Origin: Alphaproteobacteria bacterium
Lineage (GTDB): Bacteria; Myxococcota_A; UBA796; GCA-2862545
Direction: 5' to 3'
DNA length: 64,000 nucleotides
NCBI GenBank assembly: GCA_020632925.1
Contig: JACKER010000007.1
Span: 1,038,501-1,102,500 of the forward strand
In this document: one piece after another, positions 16,736-24,269 of the stretch
Layout of the letters: every line of letters starts with the position of its first letter
Position numbering within the stretch: the first letter of the stretch is position 1
Notes under the pieces: generated by a model
The model's input: only the letters and a program-made list of their open reading frames with translations
Databases searched by the model: none
What the model was told of the DNA's origin: nothing
Program-made: the position numbers and the translations under genes

Positions 16736-17782
16736 CTACAGGGAGTGCCAGGGCAGGACGTATTCCTCGATCTCGGGGAGATGCACGGTTCCATCGAAGA
16801 GGAAGCTGAAATCGATGCAGATCTCGCGCCCCTCCTGCTCGATGCCCTGCACGTAGAGGCGACCACACCCGTCACAGATGGAGAGCGGATCGTTCGCGTA
16901 GTCGATGTCGACGATGTCCTCCTGGAAACGGGGCAGGAAGACCACGTCGTACCAGTAGGCGTTCTCGTCGCGCAGGCCGATCCACCCCAGAGGCTCGAGC
17001 GTGCAGCTGTCGGGTCCCGCGCCCAGCGGACCCTGGAGCTCCATGTCCGCCCCGATGGAGTCGAAGCGTCCCTGGAGCTGGGGATAGAACATGTAGACGT
17101 TGCCGCGCGCCTCGAAGTTGTCGACGTCGCCGCCCGTGAGCGACATGACGAGGTCGGTGCGGTACCCGTCCGGGGTCGGGCTGTCCGTCGCGAACACGTC
17201 GCGCCCGGTCACCGTGGCGTCCATCCGCGTGGAGTAGACGAAGCGGTCGTACCCGATCGCCTGGACCCGGTACATGCTGTCCGAGGCCTCACCGACGAAC
17301 TCGAACGTGATCTCGTCGGTGTTCGAGACCGTGGCCTTGCCCTCGAGGCGGCGGGAACCCTCGGACGTGCGCCCCTCGTACGTGTTGGCGTCGCCGTTGT
17401 TGCGGACGGTGCTGTCCCACCAGATCCATCCGTCGTAGATCAGCCCGGTGGTGGTGAGGCAGTCGTCGTTCCAGGCGACCCCGTCCTCGCTGCCCACGGT
17501 CTGGTTCGCGATCGTGAAGGGATCGGTCCAGAAGTCCGGGCAGCCCACCTCGCGACGGTCGATCGCGGCCACGTGACCCGCCCAGGGCGCCTGGGTCGTC
17601 ACCGTGGTCATCATCTTCACCGCCTCGATGAAGGCCGACTCGAAGTCGATCTCGTCGATGTCGTCGGGCAGCGGGTACAGGTTGTCCGGCGCCTCCGTGC
17701 CGGTGTCGCCCGTCGTCGCGTCGGTCGGCGTGGTGGTCTTCTTGCAGCCCACCATGACCAGCGGCAGCAGGAGGGGGAACAT
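16736..17782 (-). CDS. Lipoprotein, paralogue of the 18392-19522 protein
   Basis: 348 aa from ATG 17782; stop of the upstream gene and this start share one base (TGATG). Lipobox: LLLPLVMVGC. It is homologous to the protein at 18392-19522: compare GHVAAIDRREVGCPDFW with GHIATLDLASTRSCPQVW, EPLGWIGLRDENAYWYDV with EPVGFVGLRGNEGFWFDI, and the C-terminal IEEYVLPWHSL with IESYVYTLHSL. Conserved Cys residues suggest disulphides. No known domain is recognised. It belongs to a three-lipoprotein operon read away from the DUF4423 regulator. Confidence 0.85.
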   Translation of the reverse strand: MFPLLLPLVMVGCKKTTTPTDATTGDTGTEAPDNLYPLPDDIDEIDFESAFIEAVKMMTTVTTQAPWAGHVAAIDRREVGCPDFWTDPFTIANQTVGSEDGVAWNDDCLTTTGLIYDGWIWWDSTVRNNGDANTYEGRTSEGSRRLEGKATVSNTDEITFEFVGEASDSMYRVQAIGYDRFVYSTRMDATVTGRDVFATDSPTPDGYRTDLVMSLTGGDVDNFEARGNVYMFYPQLQGRFDSIGADMELQGPLGAGPDSCTLEPLGWIGLRDENAYWYDVVFLPRFQEDIVDIDYANDPLSICDGCGRLYVQGIEQEGREICIDFSFLFDGTVHLPEIEEYVLPWHSL

Positions 17783-18387
17783 CACATCATCCCCGAGTCT
17801 TCCACTTCGATCGCCAGCAGCGCCGTCCAGTCGAAGGTGACCGTGGCGCCGGACTTGGTGGCGTCGTACCAGGGCAGCCAGAGCCCGGTCCCGCCGTAGT
17901 TGCGGTAGATCGTGCGCGTCCCCGAGTCGAAGCCCATGTTCCACACGGAGCCGTCGAGGGGCACGTCGGGGTCGTGGCAGTCGACGGGCGAGCCCAGCTG
18001 CACGTAGTGCTCGACCGCGAACACGAAGTCGCAGGCCGAGCAGGAGTGCTGCGTGACCGCCTCGCCCGTGAGCGCGTAGGTCACGTCGCACTCGTAGTTC
18101 GGGACCGCGGTGTCGAGGTCGTCGACGTACTCCCGGATCCGCAGGTCGCCGCTCATCGAGGTGAACGGGGCCGTGCTGCTCGAGAGCAGCCAGGTGCCCG
18201 TCTGCTCGAGCGTCACCCAGTGCGACGGCGACAGGTTCGGCGGGATGTCGGGCGAGCTGTCGGTCGGCAGCGGGTAGCTGTCGCGCGGCAGGATGTGCAC
18301 GTCCCCCGTCTCGCTGTCGTTGGTGGTGACGGGGGGTTCCGGGTCGGGTGCCGTCTTGCACGCGGCCAGCAGCGTTGCGATGACCAT
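17782..18387 (-). CDS. Lipoprotein of unknown function
   Basis: 201 aa. Very short signal with lipobox (MVIATLLAAC). After a Pro/Asp-rich linker (DSYPLPTDS, a motif shared in shorter form with the next gene's NLYPLPDD), a beta-rich domain contains CSACDFVF and a fourth Cys (PVDCHD), which could form disulphides. It has no clear similarity to its neighbours elsewhere in its length. It starts 4 bp after the stop of the upstream lipoprotein gene and overlaps the downstream one, so all three are one transcript. Confidence 0.78.
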   Translation of the reverse strand: MVIATLLAACKTAPDPEPPVTTNDSETGDVHILPRDSYPLPTDSSPDIPPNLSPSHWVTLEQTGTWLLSSSTAPFTSMSGDLRIREYVDDLDTAVPNYECDVTYALTGEAVTQHSCSACDFVFAVEHYVQLGSPVDCHDPDVPLDGSVWNMGFDSGTRTIYRNYGGTGLWLPWYDATKSGATVTFDWTALLAIEVEDSGMM

Positions 18388-18391
18388 CCGC

Positions 18392-19522
18392 CTACTCCGT
18401 GGGCAGGGAGTGCAGAGTATAGACGTAGGACTCGATGGTCGGCGTGGGCAACGTCTGCAGGATCGCCCCGAAGTCCGGCGCGATCTCGCGGGACCAGCCC
18501 GGATTGTTCAGCGCGAACGCCTCGAGATCCGCGTTGCGCGAGAACATCGTGCCGATGCCGTCGCAGGTCACGTTGTCGATGTTCTCGTACGGGAACGCGT
18601 TCGACTGTGCCGTGTGTTCCTCGGGGTCGTAGATCGGCAGGAAGTAGATGTCGAACCAGAAGCCCTCGTTGCCCCGCAGCCCGACGAACCCCACGGGCTC
18701 CTCGGCGCAGCTGGCGTCGAAGGTCAGGTCGAAGCGCACGGAGGTGAAGCGCGGCTGGCCGGGCTTCCAGCCGGTCACGCCCGCCAGCTCGGGCTCGGAG
18801 CCGTTGCGCTGGTCGATCGGGCCGTAGCCGTCGAAGGCCTCCACGGACCCGCTGAACCGCATCGTGCCGTCGCTGGCCCACTCGGCCACGAAGCCGCCGC
18901 CACCGTCCATCCCGGCGTTGTTCTGGGCGCGCAGGCCCTTGCCGAGGCCCGACATCGACCCCGTGATCACGCCCGAGAAGCTCGACCGGTAGGTGAAGTC
19001 ACTGCCCGACATGTCGAGCGTGTCGTCGCTCTCGCCGTTGTACGCCCACAACACCGTCCCGTTCGGGTCGGACACCGAGGCGTCCGCGATCAGCGAGCGA
19101 GTGGCGGTCGAGCCGTCCTCGGCGATCTCCGTCGACCAGTGCGTGAAGCCGTCGTAGCTCGCCGCGCTCGACGCGCAGTCGGCGAGCCAGGACAGACCCT
19201 CCTCCTCGTCGTCGAACTGGATGTCGATCAGGTTGTCGGGCGGCACCCCCACCCACACCTGCGGGCAGGATCGCGTGGACGCGAGGTCGAGCGTCGCGAT
19301 GTGACCCTGGAAGGCCGAGGCGGACGTGACGATCCCGGCCAGACGCAGGGCGTCGCCGATGGCGTCGTTCATGTCCAGCCGAGCCAGATCGGAGGGCGGC
19401 TGCGGATCGGGATCCGGTTCACGGATCGCGCCGATCTGTGTGCCCTTCGGTGGCTCGACGGTGCAGGCCTGCAGCAGCGAGGCGAGGATGGCGACGACGA
19501 CGCCCGGGTGCATGGAGCGCAT
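18392..19522 (-). CDS. Lipoprotein, founder of local paralogue pair
   Basis: 376 aa. Signal with lipobox (VVVAILASLLQAC). The mature protein is beta-rich, with motifs shared with the 16736-17782 product (see there), including WxGLR..E.FWFDIYFLP near residue 285 and a final ESYVYTLHSL. This points to a tandem duplication of an undescribed secreted lipoprotein family. First gene of the minus operon; the conserved 73-bp element ends 46 bp upstream of its ATG, and the DUF4423 regulator diverges on the other side. Confidence 0.85.
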   Translation of the reverse strand: MRSMHPGVVVAILASLLQACTVEPPKGTQIGAIREPDPDPQPPSDLARLDMNDAIGDALRLAGIVTSASAFQGHIATLDLASTRSCPQVWVGVPPDNLIDIQFDDEEEGLSWLADCASSAASYDGFTHWSTEIAEDGSTATRSLIADASVSDPNGTVLWAYNGESDDTLDMSGSDFTYRSSFSGVITGSMSGLGKGLRAQNNAGMDGGGGFVAEWASDGTMRFSGSVEAFDGYGPIDQRNGSEPELAGVTGWKPGQPRFTSVRFDLTFDASCAEEPVGFVGLRGNEGFWFDIYFLPIYDPEEHTAQSNAFPYENIDNVTCDGIGTMFSRNADLEAFALNNPGWSREIAPDFGAILQTLPTPTIESYVYTLHSLPTE

Positions 19523-19568
19523 GTGTTCCCCCTGGACGTTCTCATCATCGCGCGGGTGCTCGGAGGGG

Positions 19569-19641
19569 ACAAGAGGCGTCCCTCGCGAGGTTGCACTTTG
19601 TGGGTTTCGGTTCTGCGCTACGATGTGCAGGTCCGGGAGGG
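19569..19641. promoter_or_regulatory. 73-bp conserved upstream element, copy B
   Basis: Second copy of the element at 11788-11860 (50/73 identical, same internal spacing). It fills most of the divergent gap between the lipoprotein operon and the DUF4423 regulator. GCAC and GTGC blocks form an inverted repeat (TTGCAC at 19591-19596, GTGCAG at 19625-19630). TACGAT at 19619-19624 could be a -10 for the regulator. It may be the regulator's own operator. Confidence 0.6.
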
Positions 19642-19647
19642 TCGGCC

Positions 19648-20604
19648 GTGATCGACGTCGCCAGGCAGCTGGTTCGCGCCATCCGAGGACGGAGGTCCCA
19701 GGAGGCTTTCTCCCGCCGCCTCGGGTACTCGAGCAACCCCGTGGCGGACTGGGAGGCCGGGCGTCGATTCCCCACCGCCGCCGAGACGTTGCGCGCCTGC
19801 AAGGTCGCGGGGATCGGGGTGCGCGAGGCGTTCGGGCGCTTCACGCCGGACGAGGCGCCGATGCTGGGCGAGGCCGAGGATGCGGAGGTCGCTGCGTGGT
19901 TGTCGGCGCTCCGGGGGAACACCACGCTCAAGGATCTCGCGGCGCGCACCGGCGAGTCCCGGTACGCGGTGTCCCGCTGGCTCCAGGGCGACACCCGCCC
20001 GCGTCTTCCCGAGTTCCTGGCGCTCGTGGACGCGCTCACCAACCGCTTGTCGGACCTCGTCGCGGAGCTCGTGCCGATCGAGGAGGTGCCGGCACTCCTC
20101 GAGGAGCACACGAAGCGGCACGCGTCCCGTCGCCTGGCCTTCGACGAGCCGTGGGTCGCCGCCGTCATGGTGCTGCTCGAGACCCGCGACTACCGCGCGC
20201 TCAAGCGCCACGAGCCGGGTTGGTTCGCGCGTCGGCTCGACATCCCCCTCGAGGTGGAGGAGCGCTGCCTGCGCCGCCTCGTCGAGACCGGGCTGCTCGA
20301 CGAGGTGCGCGGCCGCTACGTCATGCGGGGCGAGCTGACGATCGACGCCCGCGCCGAGCCGGAGGGCATGAAGCGGCTCAAGGCCCACTGGGCGACGCTC
20401 GGACACGTCCGCGCCACCGCTCCGCACGACGGCGATCTCGTCTCGTACAACGTCATCGCCGTCAGCCGCGAGGACCTGGAGCGCATCCGGGAGGCGCACG
20501 TGCGCTACTTCATGGAGGTGCGCTCGATCGTCGCGGGCAGCCGACCCGAGGTCGCGGCGTTGGTCAACGTTCAGCTGCTGACCTGGGATCACCAGCCGGA
20601 CTGA
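19648..20604 (+). CDS. DUF4423/TIGR02147-type transcriptional regulator
   Basis: 318 aa from GTG 19648, with GGGAGGG at proper spacing. The N-terminal half has two HTH-like segments (RRSQEAFSRRLGYSSNPVAD near 15-34; LKDLAARTGESRYAVSRWLQ near 92-111). The C-terminal half matches DUF4423: AVMVLLETRDYRALK, then WFARRLDIPLEVEERCLRRL and ETGLLDEVRGRYV, a winged-helix-like pattern. Such regulators are abundant in Bdellovibrionota, Fibrobacteres and Myxococcota, mostly uncharacterised. It probably controls itself and the divergent lipoprotein operon through the 73-bp element, and perhaps the 11717 operon. Confidence 0.85.
   Translation: MIDVARQLVRAIRGRRSQEAFSRRLGYSSNPVADWEAGRRFPTAAETLRACKVAGIGVREAFGRFTPDEAPMLGEAEDAEVAAWLSALRGNTTLKDLAARTGESRYAVSRWLQGDTRPRLPEFLALVDALTNRLSDLVAELVPIEEVPALLEEHTKRHASRRLAFDEPWVAAVMVLLETRDYRALKRHEPGWFARRLDIPLEVEERCLRRLVETGLLDEVRGRYVMRGELTIDARAEPEGMKRLKAHWATLGHVRATAPHDGDLVSYNVIAVSREDLERIREAHVRYFMEVRSIVAGSRPEVAALVNVQLLTWDHQPD
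20585..20604 (+). repeat. 20-bp direct repeat, left copy
   Basis: GGGATCACCAGCCGGACTGA at the 3' end of the regulator gene (encodes its last codons and stop). A copy with one mismatch lies at 20833-20852, so the two flank the 228-bp repeat element like a target duplication. Confidence 0.7.
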
Positions 20605-20832
20605 CCGGACTGCAGGCTGCAGGCTACGGGCTACGGGCTCCAGGCTCCGGGCGCCTCGGGCTCGACCTGCCCGCGCACCGACGGCCGGCGCAGACGGGAC
20701 CGCCACTCGCCGCTTCTGGCGGTGGATGGCAGGTTCGATGAGCGGACACGCTGTCGCGGAGTCCAGTACGGGAACGCCGCACTGCGGCCGAAGCCCGTAG
20801 CCGGTAGCCCGTAGCCAGGGCCCGCCATCCCC
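20605..20832. mobile_element. MITE-like insertion with inverted heptamer arrays
   Basis: Near the left end (20612-20653) six heptamers run in tandem: GCAGGCT, GCAGGCT, ACGGGCT, ACGGGCT, CCAGGCT, CCGGGCG. Near the right end (20792-20819) the same unit is inverted: AGCCCGT, AGCCGGT, AGCCCGT, AGCCAGG. The middle (about 140 bp) has no convincing ORF. With the 20-bp direct repeats on either side the whole looks like a small non-autonomous element inserted between two convergent genes, each keeping an intact end. No transposase is nearby. Confidence 0.55.
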
Positions 20833-20852
20833 GGGATCACCAGCCGGGCTGA
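20833..20852 (+). repeat. 20-bp direct repeat, right copy
   Basis: GGGATCACCAGCCGGGCTGA, identical to 20585-20604 except A to G at one position. On the minus strand it encodes the last residues (AQPGW) and stop of the membrane protein gene 20837-21283. Confidence 0.7.
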
Positions 20853-21283
20853 GCGCTACCGCCGACGAAGATCCCGAGCCCCCCGGCCAGCAGCCCCAGC
20901 CCGAAGGCGAGCAGGAGCTGGATCCAGGCCGCTTCGCGCCCCGCGGGGCTCCGGTGGGCCACCCGCAGCGTGAGCGCGCCTCCGAGCGCCATCGCCGCGG
21001 CCATCGCAGCGAGGTGCTCCTTGGTCTCGAACCGCAGCACGGCAGCGGGGTGTCCCAGCCACAGCGCGGGCTTCACGCGAGCCCGGTAGGTGCCGTAGGC
21101 GATCCAGCCCAGCGCGGTCGCAGCGAGCAGCAGCCCCGCGCCGAGCTCCGCGGTCAGGTGCGTCCAACGCGTGGCCTTCCGCCTCGCCCGGAGCGTGAGC
21201 ACGGGGTGCAGGACGAGCGCGAGCGCGAGCGTGGCCAGCTGGGCGTGGATCCGGATCCACCAGCCGAACGCCTCGGGGCTCAC
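20837..21283 (-). CDS. Four-helix membrane protein of unknown function
   Basis: 148 aa from GTG 21283, overlapping the upstream stop as GTGA. Four hydrophobic segments (LATLALALVLHPVL; LGAGLLLAATALGWIAYGTY; HLAAMAAAMALGGALTLRVA; LLLAFGLGLLAGGLGIFVGG). His residues occur at helix ends (IHAQ, VLHPV, LGHPA, KEHLA), reminiscent of four-helix cytochrome b-type proteins, but I cannot show haem binding. Third gene of a minus-strand trio of small membrane proteins. Confidence 0.7.
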   Translation of the reverse strand: MSPEAFGWWIRIHAQLATLALALVLHPVLTLRARRKATRWTHLTAELGAGLLLAATALGWIAYGTYRARVKPALWLGHPAAVLRFETKEHLAAMAAAMALGGALTLRVAHRSPAGREAAWIQLLLAFGLGLLAGGLGIFVGGSAQPGW

Positions 21284-21597
21284 GGCACCGCCGCCATCGC
21301 GAGCGCCATGGGGATGACGACGGCCGGGACCCAGACCGGCGCGAAGCGCAGCGCCGTCGCCGCGAGCTCGCTCGAGGTCCCGAGCGCCGCGACGATCCCG
21401 ACGAGGCCGGCCTGCAGCAGCGCGATCGCGCACCGCCAGTAGTAGGGGGTGTGAGCGGACACGATGATTTCGGTCCAGTCGGGCTCACCGCGGAGCGCGG
21501 ACCACAGGCGCTGCGCCGCGTACGAGGCCACGAACACCGTGGAGGCCAGCGTGAGGCCCAGGGCCGCGGGAGCGCCGCGATCCCGCGAGCTGGTCAT
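21280..21597 (-). CDS. Small membrane protein
   Basis: 105 aa from ATG 21597; an upstream TTG at 21615 would add six residues. Three hydrophobic stretches (AALGLTLASTVFVASYAAQ, CAIALLQAGLVGIVAALG, FAPVWVPAVVIPMALAMA) with a soluble loop DWTEIIVSAHTPYYWR between the first two. No family recognised. It lies between and is coupled to the other two small membrane protein genes. Confidence 0.65.
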   Translation of the reverse strand: MTSSRDRGAPAALGLTLASTVFVASYAAQRLWSALRGEPDWTEIIVSAHTPYYWRCAIALLQAGLVGIVAALGTSSELAATALRFAPVWVPAVVIPMALAMAAVP

Positions 21598-21621
21598 GCG
21601 CGCGGTGACCCGCAAGCGCCG

Positions 21622-22002
21622 TCAGTCCCCGACCTGGGGGGTCATCTGGAGCGGCTCCTTGCAGTGCGGACAGAGCACCCAGATCGGATCGTTGGACAAC
21701 GTCCCCTGGTCCCCGAAGCTCGCGGTCTCGCCACAGGCCGGGCACGGTCCCTCGACGGCGAGGACGCGCCCGCGCAGGGTCAACACGTAGGCGGCGAGGG
21801 CGAAGGACAGCAGCGGGATCCCCCACGGCGCGACGAAGTGCACCAGCGGGATGATGATCGTGCCCGCGCCGATCAGGATTCCGCCGACGCAGATCGCCAC
21901 CGCTCGGGCGTACCGCGTGCCACGGCTGGTGCGGACGACCTCGGCGGTGGCGACCGAGGCCACGCCGCGCCGGGTCTTCAACTCGAAGGGCTCGGAGGGC
22001 AT
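21622..22002 (-). CDS. Membrane protein with C-terminal zinc ribbon
   Basis: 126 aa from ATG 22002. Two membrane helices (ARAVAICVGGILIGAGTIII and FVAPWGIPLLSFALAAYVL) are followed by a cytoplasmic-type zinc ribbon, CPACGETASFGDQG...CPHCKEPLQ, with both CxxC pairs intact. It starts the minus trio of membrane proteins (20837-22002). The role is unknown; ribbons of this type often mediate protein contacts. Confidence 0.78.
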   Translation of the reverse strand: MPSEPFELKTRRGVASVATAEVVRTSRGTRYARAVAICVGGILIGAGTIIIPLVHFVAPWGIPLLSFALAAYVLTLRGRVLAVEGPCPACGETASFGDQGTLSNDPIWVLCPHCKEPLQMTPQVGD

Positions 22003-22114
22003 GGGGTCCGTGTAGCCCTGCGGCACCGCGGCGGCACGACACCGATGTCGCGATCTGAGGCACCCCTCGGCGTCCGGTGCGTCGATGATCCGCACGGCGG
22101 CGATGTCGTGGGGT

Positions 22115-22130
22115 TGGCACAGCCCTTGCG
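22115..22130 (+). promoter_or_regulatory. Sigma-54 promoter
   Basis: TGGCAC at 22115-22120, 5 bp, then TTGCG at 22126-22130: the -24/-12 consensus TGGCAC-N5-TTGC with correct GG-to-GC spacing. It lies about 95 bp before the ATG of the propeller/cytochrome gene at 22225, predicting a short leader. It implies control by an enhancer-binding protein, which is not encoded in this window. Confidence 0.75.
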
Positions 22131-22224
22131 TAGGAGGAATCCGACCCTGGAGGTGACGGTGAGGTCGCCTTCCGGGTATCTTCGTCGGAGTGCGCTCCCG
22201 ATTCGGGAGAAAGAGGGGTTCTCC

Positions 22225-24183
22225 ATGCGCTACGTGATGCTGCTCTCGATGCTGGCCGCTTGTGGAAACAGCCTCCGTGACGATCGCTTCCCCACGGGGA
22301 GCAGCACCATCGTCACCAACCGGTCCCACGACGCCGTGTACAACGTGAACGTCGACGAGGGCACCGTCTCCCGCACGGACCTGGTCACGGGCGCCGTGTC
22401 CGAGGTCGAGGTCGGCTCCGAGCCCACCCGGATCGCCCGCGTCGGCGACGAGCTCTGGGTCACCCTGAAGGGCGAGCGCGGCATCGGTGTGCTCTCGGAC
22501 GACGAGGGCTCGATGAAGATGCAGCAGACGCTGCCCGCGGGGATCGAGCCTGCCGGCATCGTCGCCACCGAGGACGGTCGCCGGGTGTACGTCGCGAACA
22601 CCGGCTCGGACCAGGTCACGGAGTACGACGGCCGGACGCGCGAGAAGCTGCGGACCTTCCCGGTGCAGGACGCGCCCCGCTTCCTCGCCCTCCACCCGAA
22701 CGATCGCGTGCTGTTCGTCGCGAGCACCCGCAACGGGACGCTCTCCTGGATCGATCTCGCGAACGGTGAGGTCCACCCGATGGATCTCCCCGAGACCTCG
22801 CGCGACACCCAGGACGGCGAGGTCCCGCTCGGGCCCCGGATCACCGGTGACATCTCCGTCCTGCCCGATGGCACCGAGTTCGCGGTGCCCGTGGTCTACG
22901 CCGACACCACCACCTCCGTGGACGAGGCCGAGGATCCGGAGCAGCCCTCCCCGGACGGGTACGGATCGTCCGTCGGTATCGGCGTGGGCCGCACCAACCC
23001 CTCGATCGTGACCTTCGTGCTCGATGGCGACGGCGAGCCCGTGCCGCAGGGCGACGCGATCTTCCTCGCGACCCAGCCGTTCTCGGAGACCGAGTTCTCC
23101 GGCGCCATCCCGGTCTTCCGGAGCTACCCGACCTCCGTGACGCCGTCGCCCGACTCCCAGGAGTGGCTGGTGACGATGGAGTCCAGCAACGCGCTCCTCG
23201 TGGTCTCGACCGAAGCCAACGACTTCGGCGGGATGGAGACGATGGTGGACTTCGCGTCCACCGACGGCGGCGAGTGCCGCGACTGCGGGATGCCGTTCAC
23301 CTCCGCGCAGCAGGGTGGCTTCGACGTGCACTCGATCGCCGTCGTCTCCACCGCGGTGGGCCCCAAGGGCGTCGTCTTCGATGCCGAGGACCGCGCGATG
23401 GTCCACTCGTGGCTCGACCGCGCGGTGGAGTCCGTGCCGTACAGCGAGGCGAGCGTCGCCGTCCGCGACCTGACGAAGGGTGACTTCCGCGAGAACCTGT
23501 TCGTCGCGCGCGGGTACCAGCGCGTCGCCGAGCCGTCGCTCCCCGAGGACGTGGAGGCCGGGCGCCGCCTGTTCTTCTCCTCGCTCGACAGCCGGATGGC
23601 GGCGTCGGGGGCGGGCATCAGCTGCTCCACCTGCCACATGGACGGGCGCAACGACGGCCTGACCTGGAACCTCCGCGGCCAGCCCCGGAACACCCCGTCG
23701 CTGGCGGGTCCGGTGTACCTCACGGCGCCCGTGACCTGGTCGGAGGAGGTCGACTCCGTGGCCGACGAGGCCATGCTCACCAGCTCCACGCGGATGGGCG
23801 GCCAGGGCCTCCACGAGACGGACGCGCTCCTGATCGAGGCGTACATCAACAGCACGCGGTACCCGGACGTGCCCCGGTTCGGTGAGACCAGCGACCTGGT
23901 CCAGCAGGGCGAGGCCCTCTTCAACCGCTCCGACGTCGGCTGCGGCAGCTGCCACAACGGTGACCTGTACACCGACAACGACCTGCACCAGATCATCGGC
24001 CCCATGCCCACGCAGACCCCGACCCTGCGCGGCATCGCCGCTTCGGCGCCCTACTTCCACGACGGCTCGGCCCCGAGCCTCGCCGCGGTCGTCGACATGG
24101 CGCGCGACGGGTCCATGGGCGACACCTCGATGCTGAGCGCCGACGAGCGCAAGGCCCTGGTGGCGTACCTCGAGAGCCTGTAG
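22225..24183 (+). CDS. Beta-propeller lipoprotein with di-haem cytochrome peroxidase-like end
   Basis: 652 aa from ATG 22225 (AGAGGGG upstream; the frame extends back but this start yields a lipobox, LLSMLAAC). The N-terminal half is a YVTN/YncE-type propeller (RIARVGDELWVTLKGERGIG, GRRVYVANTGSDQVTEYDG, LFVASTRNGTLSWIDL). The C-terminal part has two haem motifs, CSTCH (about 468) and CGSCH (about 573), then APYFHDGSAPSLAAVVD, a segment typical of MauG/cytochrome c peroxidases. It should act in the periplasm or at the surface in electron transfer or peroxide chemistry. Driven by the sigma-54 site at 22115. Confidence 0.88.
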   Translation: MRYVMLLSMLAACGNSLRDDRFPTGSSTIVTNRSHDAVYNVNVDEGTVSRTDLVTGAVSEVEVGSEPTRIARVGDELWVTLKGERGIGVLSDDEGSMKMQQTLPAGIEPAGIVATEDGRRVYVANTGSDQVTEYDGRTREKLRTFPVQDAPRFLALHPNDRVLFVASTRNGTLSWIDLANGEVHPMDLPETSRDTQDGEVPLGPRITGDISVLPDGTEFAVPVVYADTTTSVDEAEDPEQPSPDGYGSSVGIGVGRTNPSIVTFVLDGDGEPVPQGDAIFLATQPFSETEFSGAIPVFRSYPTSVTPSPDSQEWLVTMESSNALLVVSTEANDFGGMETMVDFASTDGGECRDCGMPFTSAQQGGFDVHSIAVVSTAVGPKGVVFDAEDRAMVHSWLDRAVESVPYSEASVAVRDLTKGDFRENLFVARGYQRVAEPSLPEDVEAGRRLFFSSLDSRMAASGAGISCSTCHMDGRNDGLTWNLRGQPRNTPSLAGPVYLTAPVTWSEEVDSVADEAMLTSSTRMGGQGLHETDALLIEAYINSTRYPDVPRFGETSDLVQQGEALFNRSDVGCGSCHNGDLYTDNDLHQIIGPMPTQTPTLRGIAASAPYFHDGSAPSLAAVVDMARDGSMGDTSMLSADERKALVAYLESL

Positions 24184-24190
24184 GGACCCC

Positions 24191-24208
24191 GGGACCCGGG
24201 CGGGTCCC
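24191..24208 (+). terminator. GC-rich hairpin after propeller/cytochrome gene
   Basis: GGGACCC (24191-24197), 4-nt loop GGGC, GGGTCCC (24202-24208), beginning 8 bp after the stop. A compact, stable stem without a U-tract; a likely transcription end. Confidence 0.55.
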
Positions 24209-24269
24209 GCGTCCACTCGAACCACCTCGCTGCCTCCCAGCGTGCTATGCGGCGCGCTCGGAGGCAGCG

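Noticed and set aside
20700..20790. tRNA-like segment with GGTTCGATG.
   Set aside because: No acceptor or T-stem pairing could be made on either strand.
20612..20819. CRISPR-like array.
   Set aside because: Units are only 7 bp, adjacent without spacers, and inverted at the other end.
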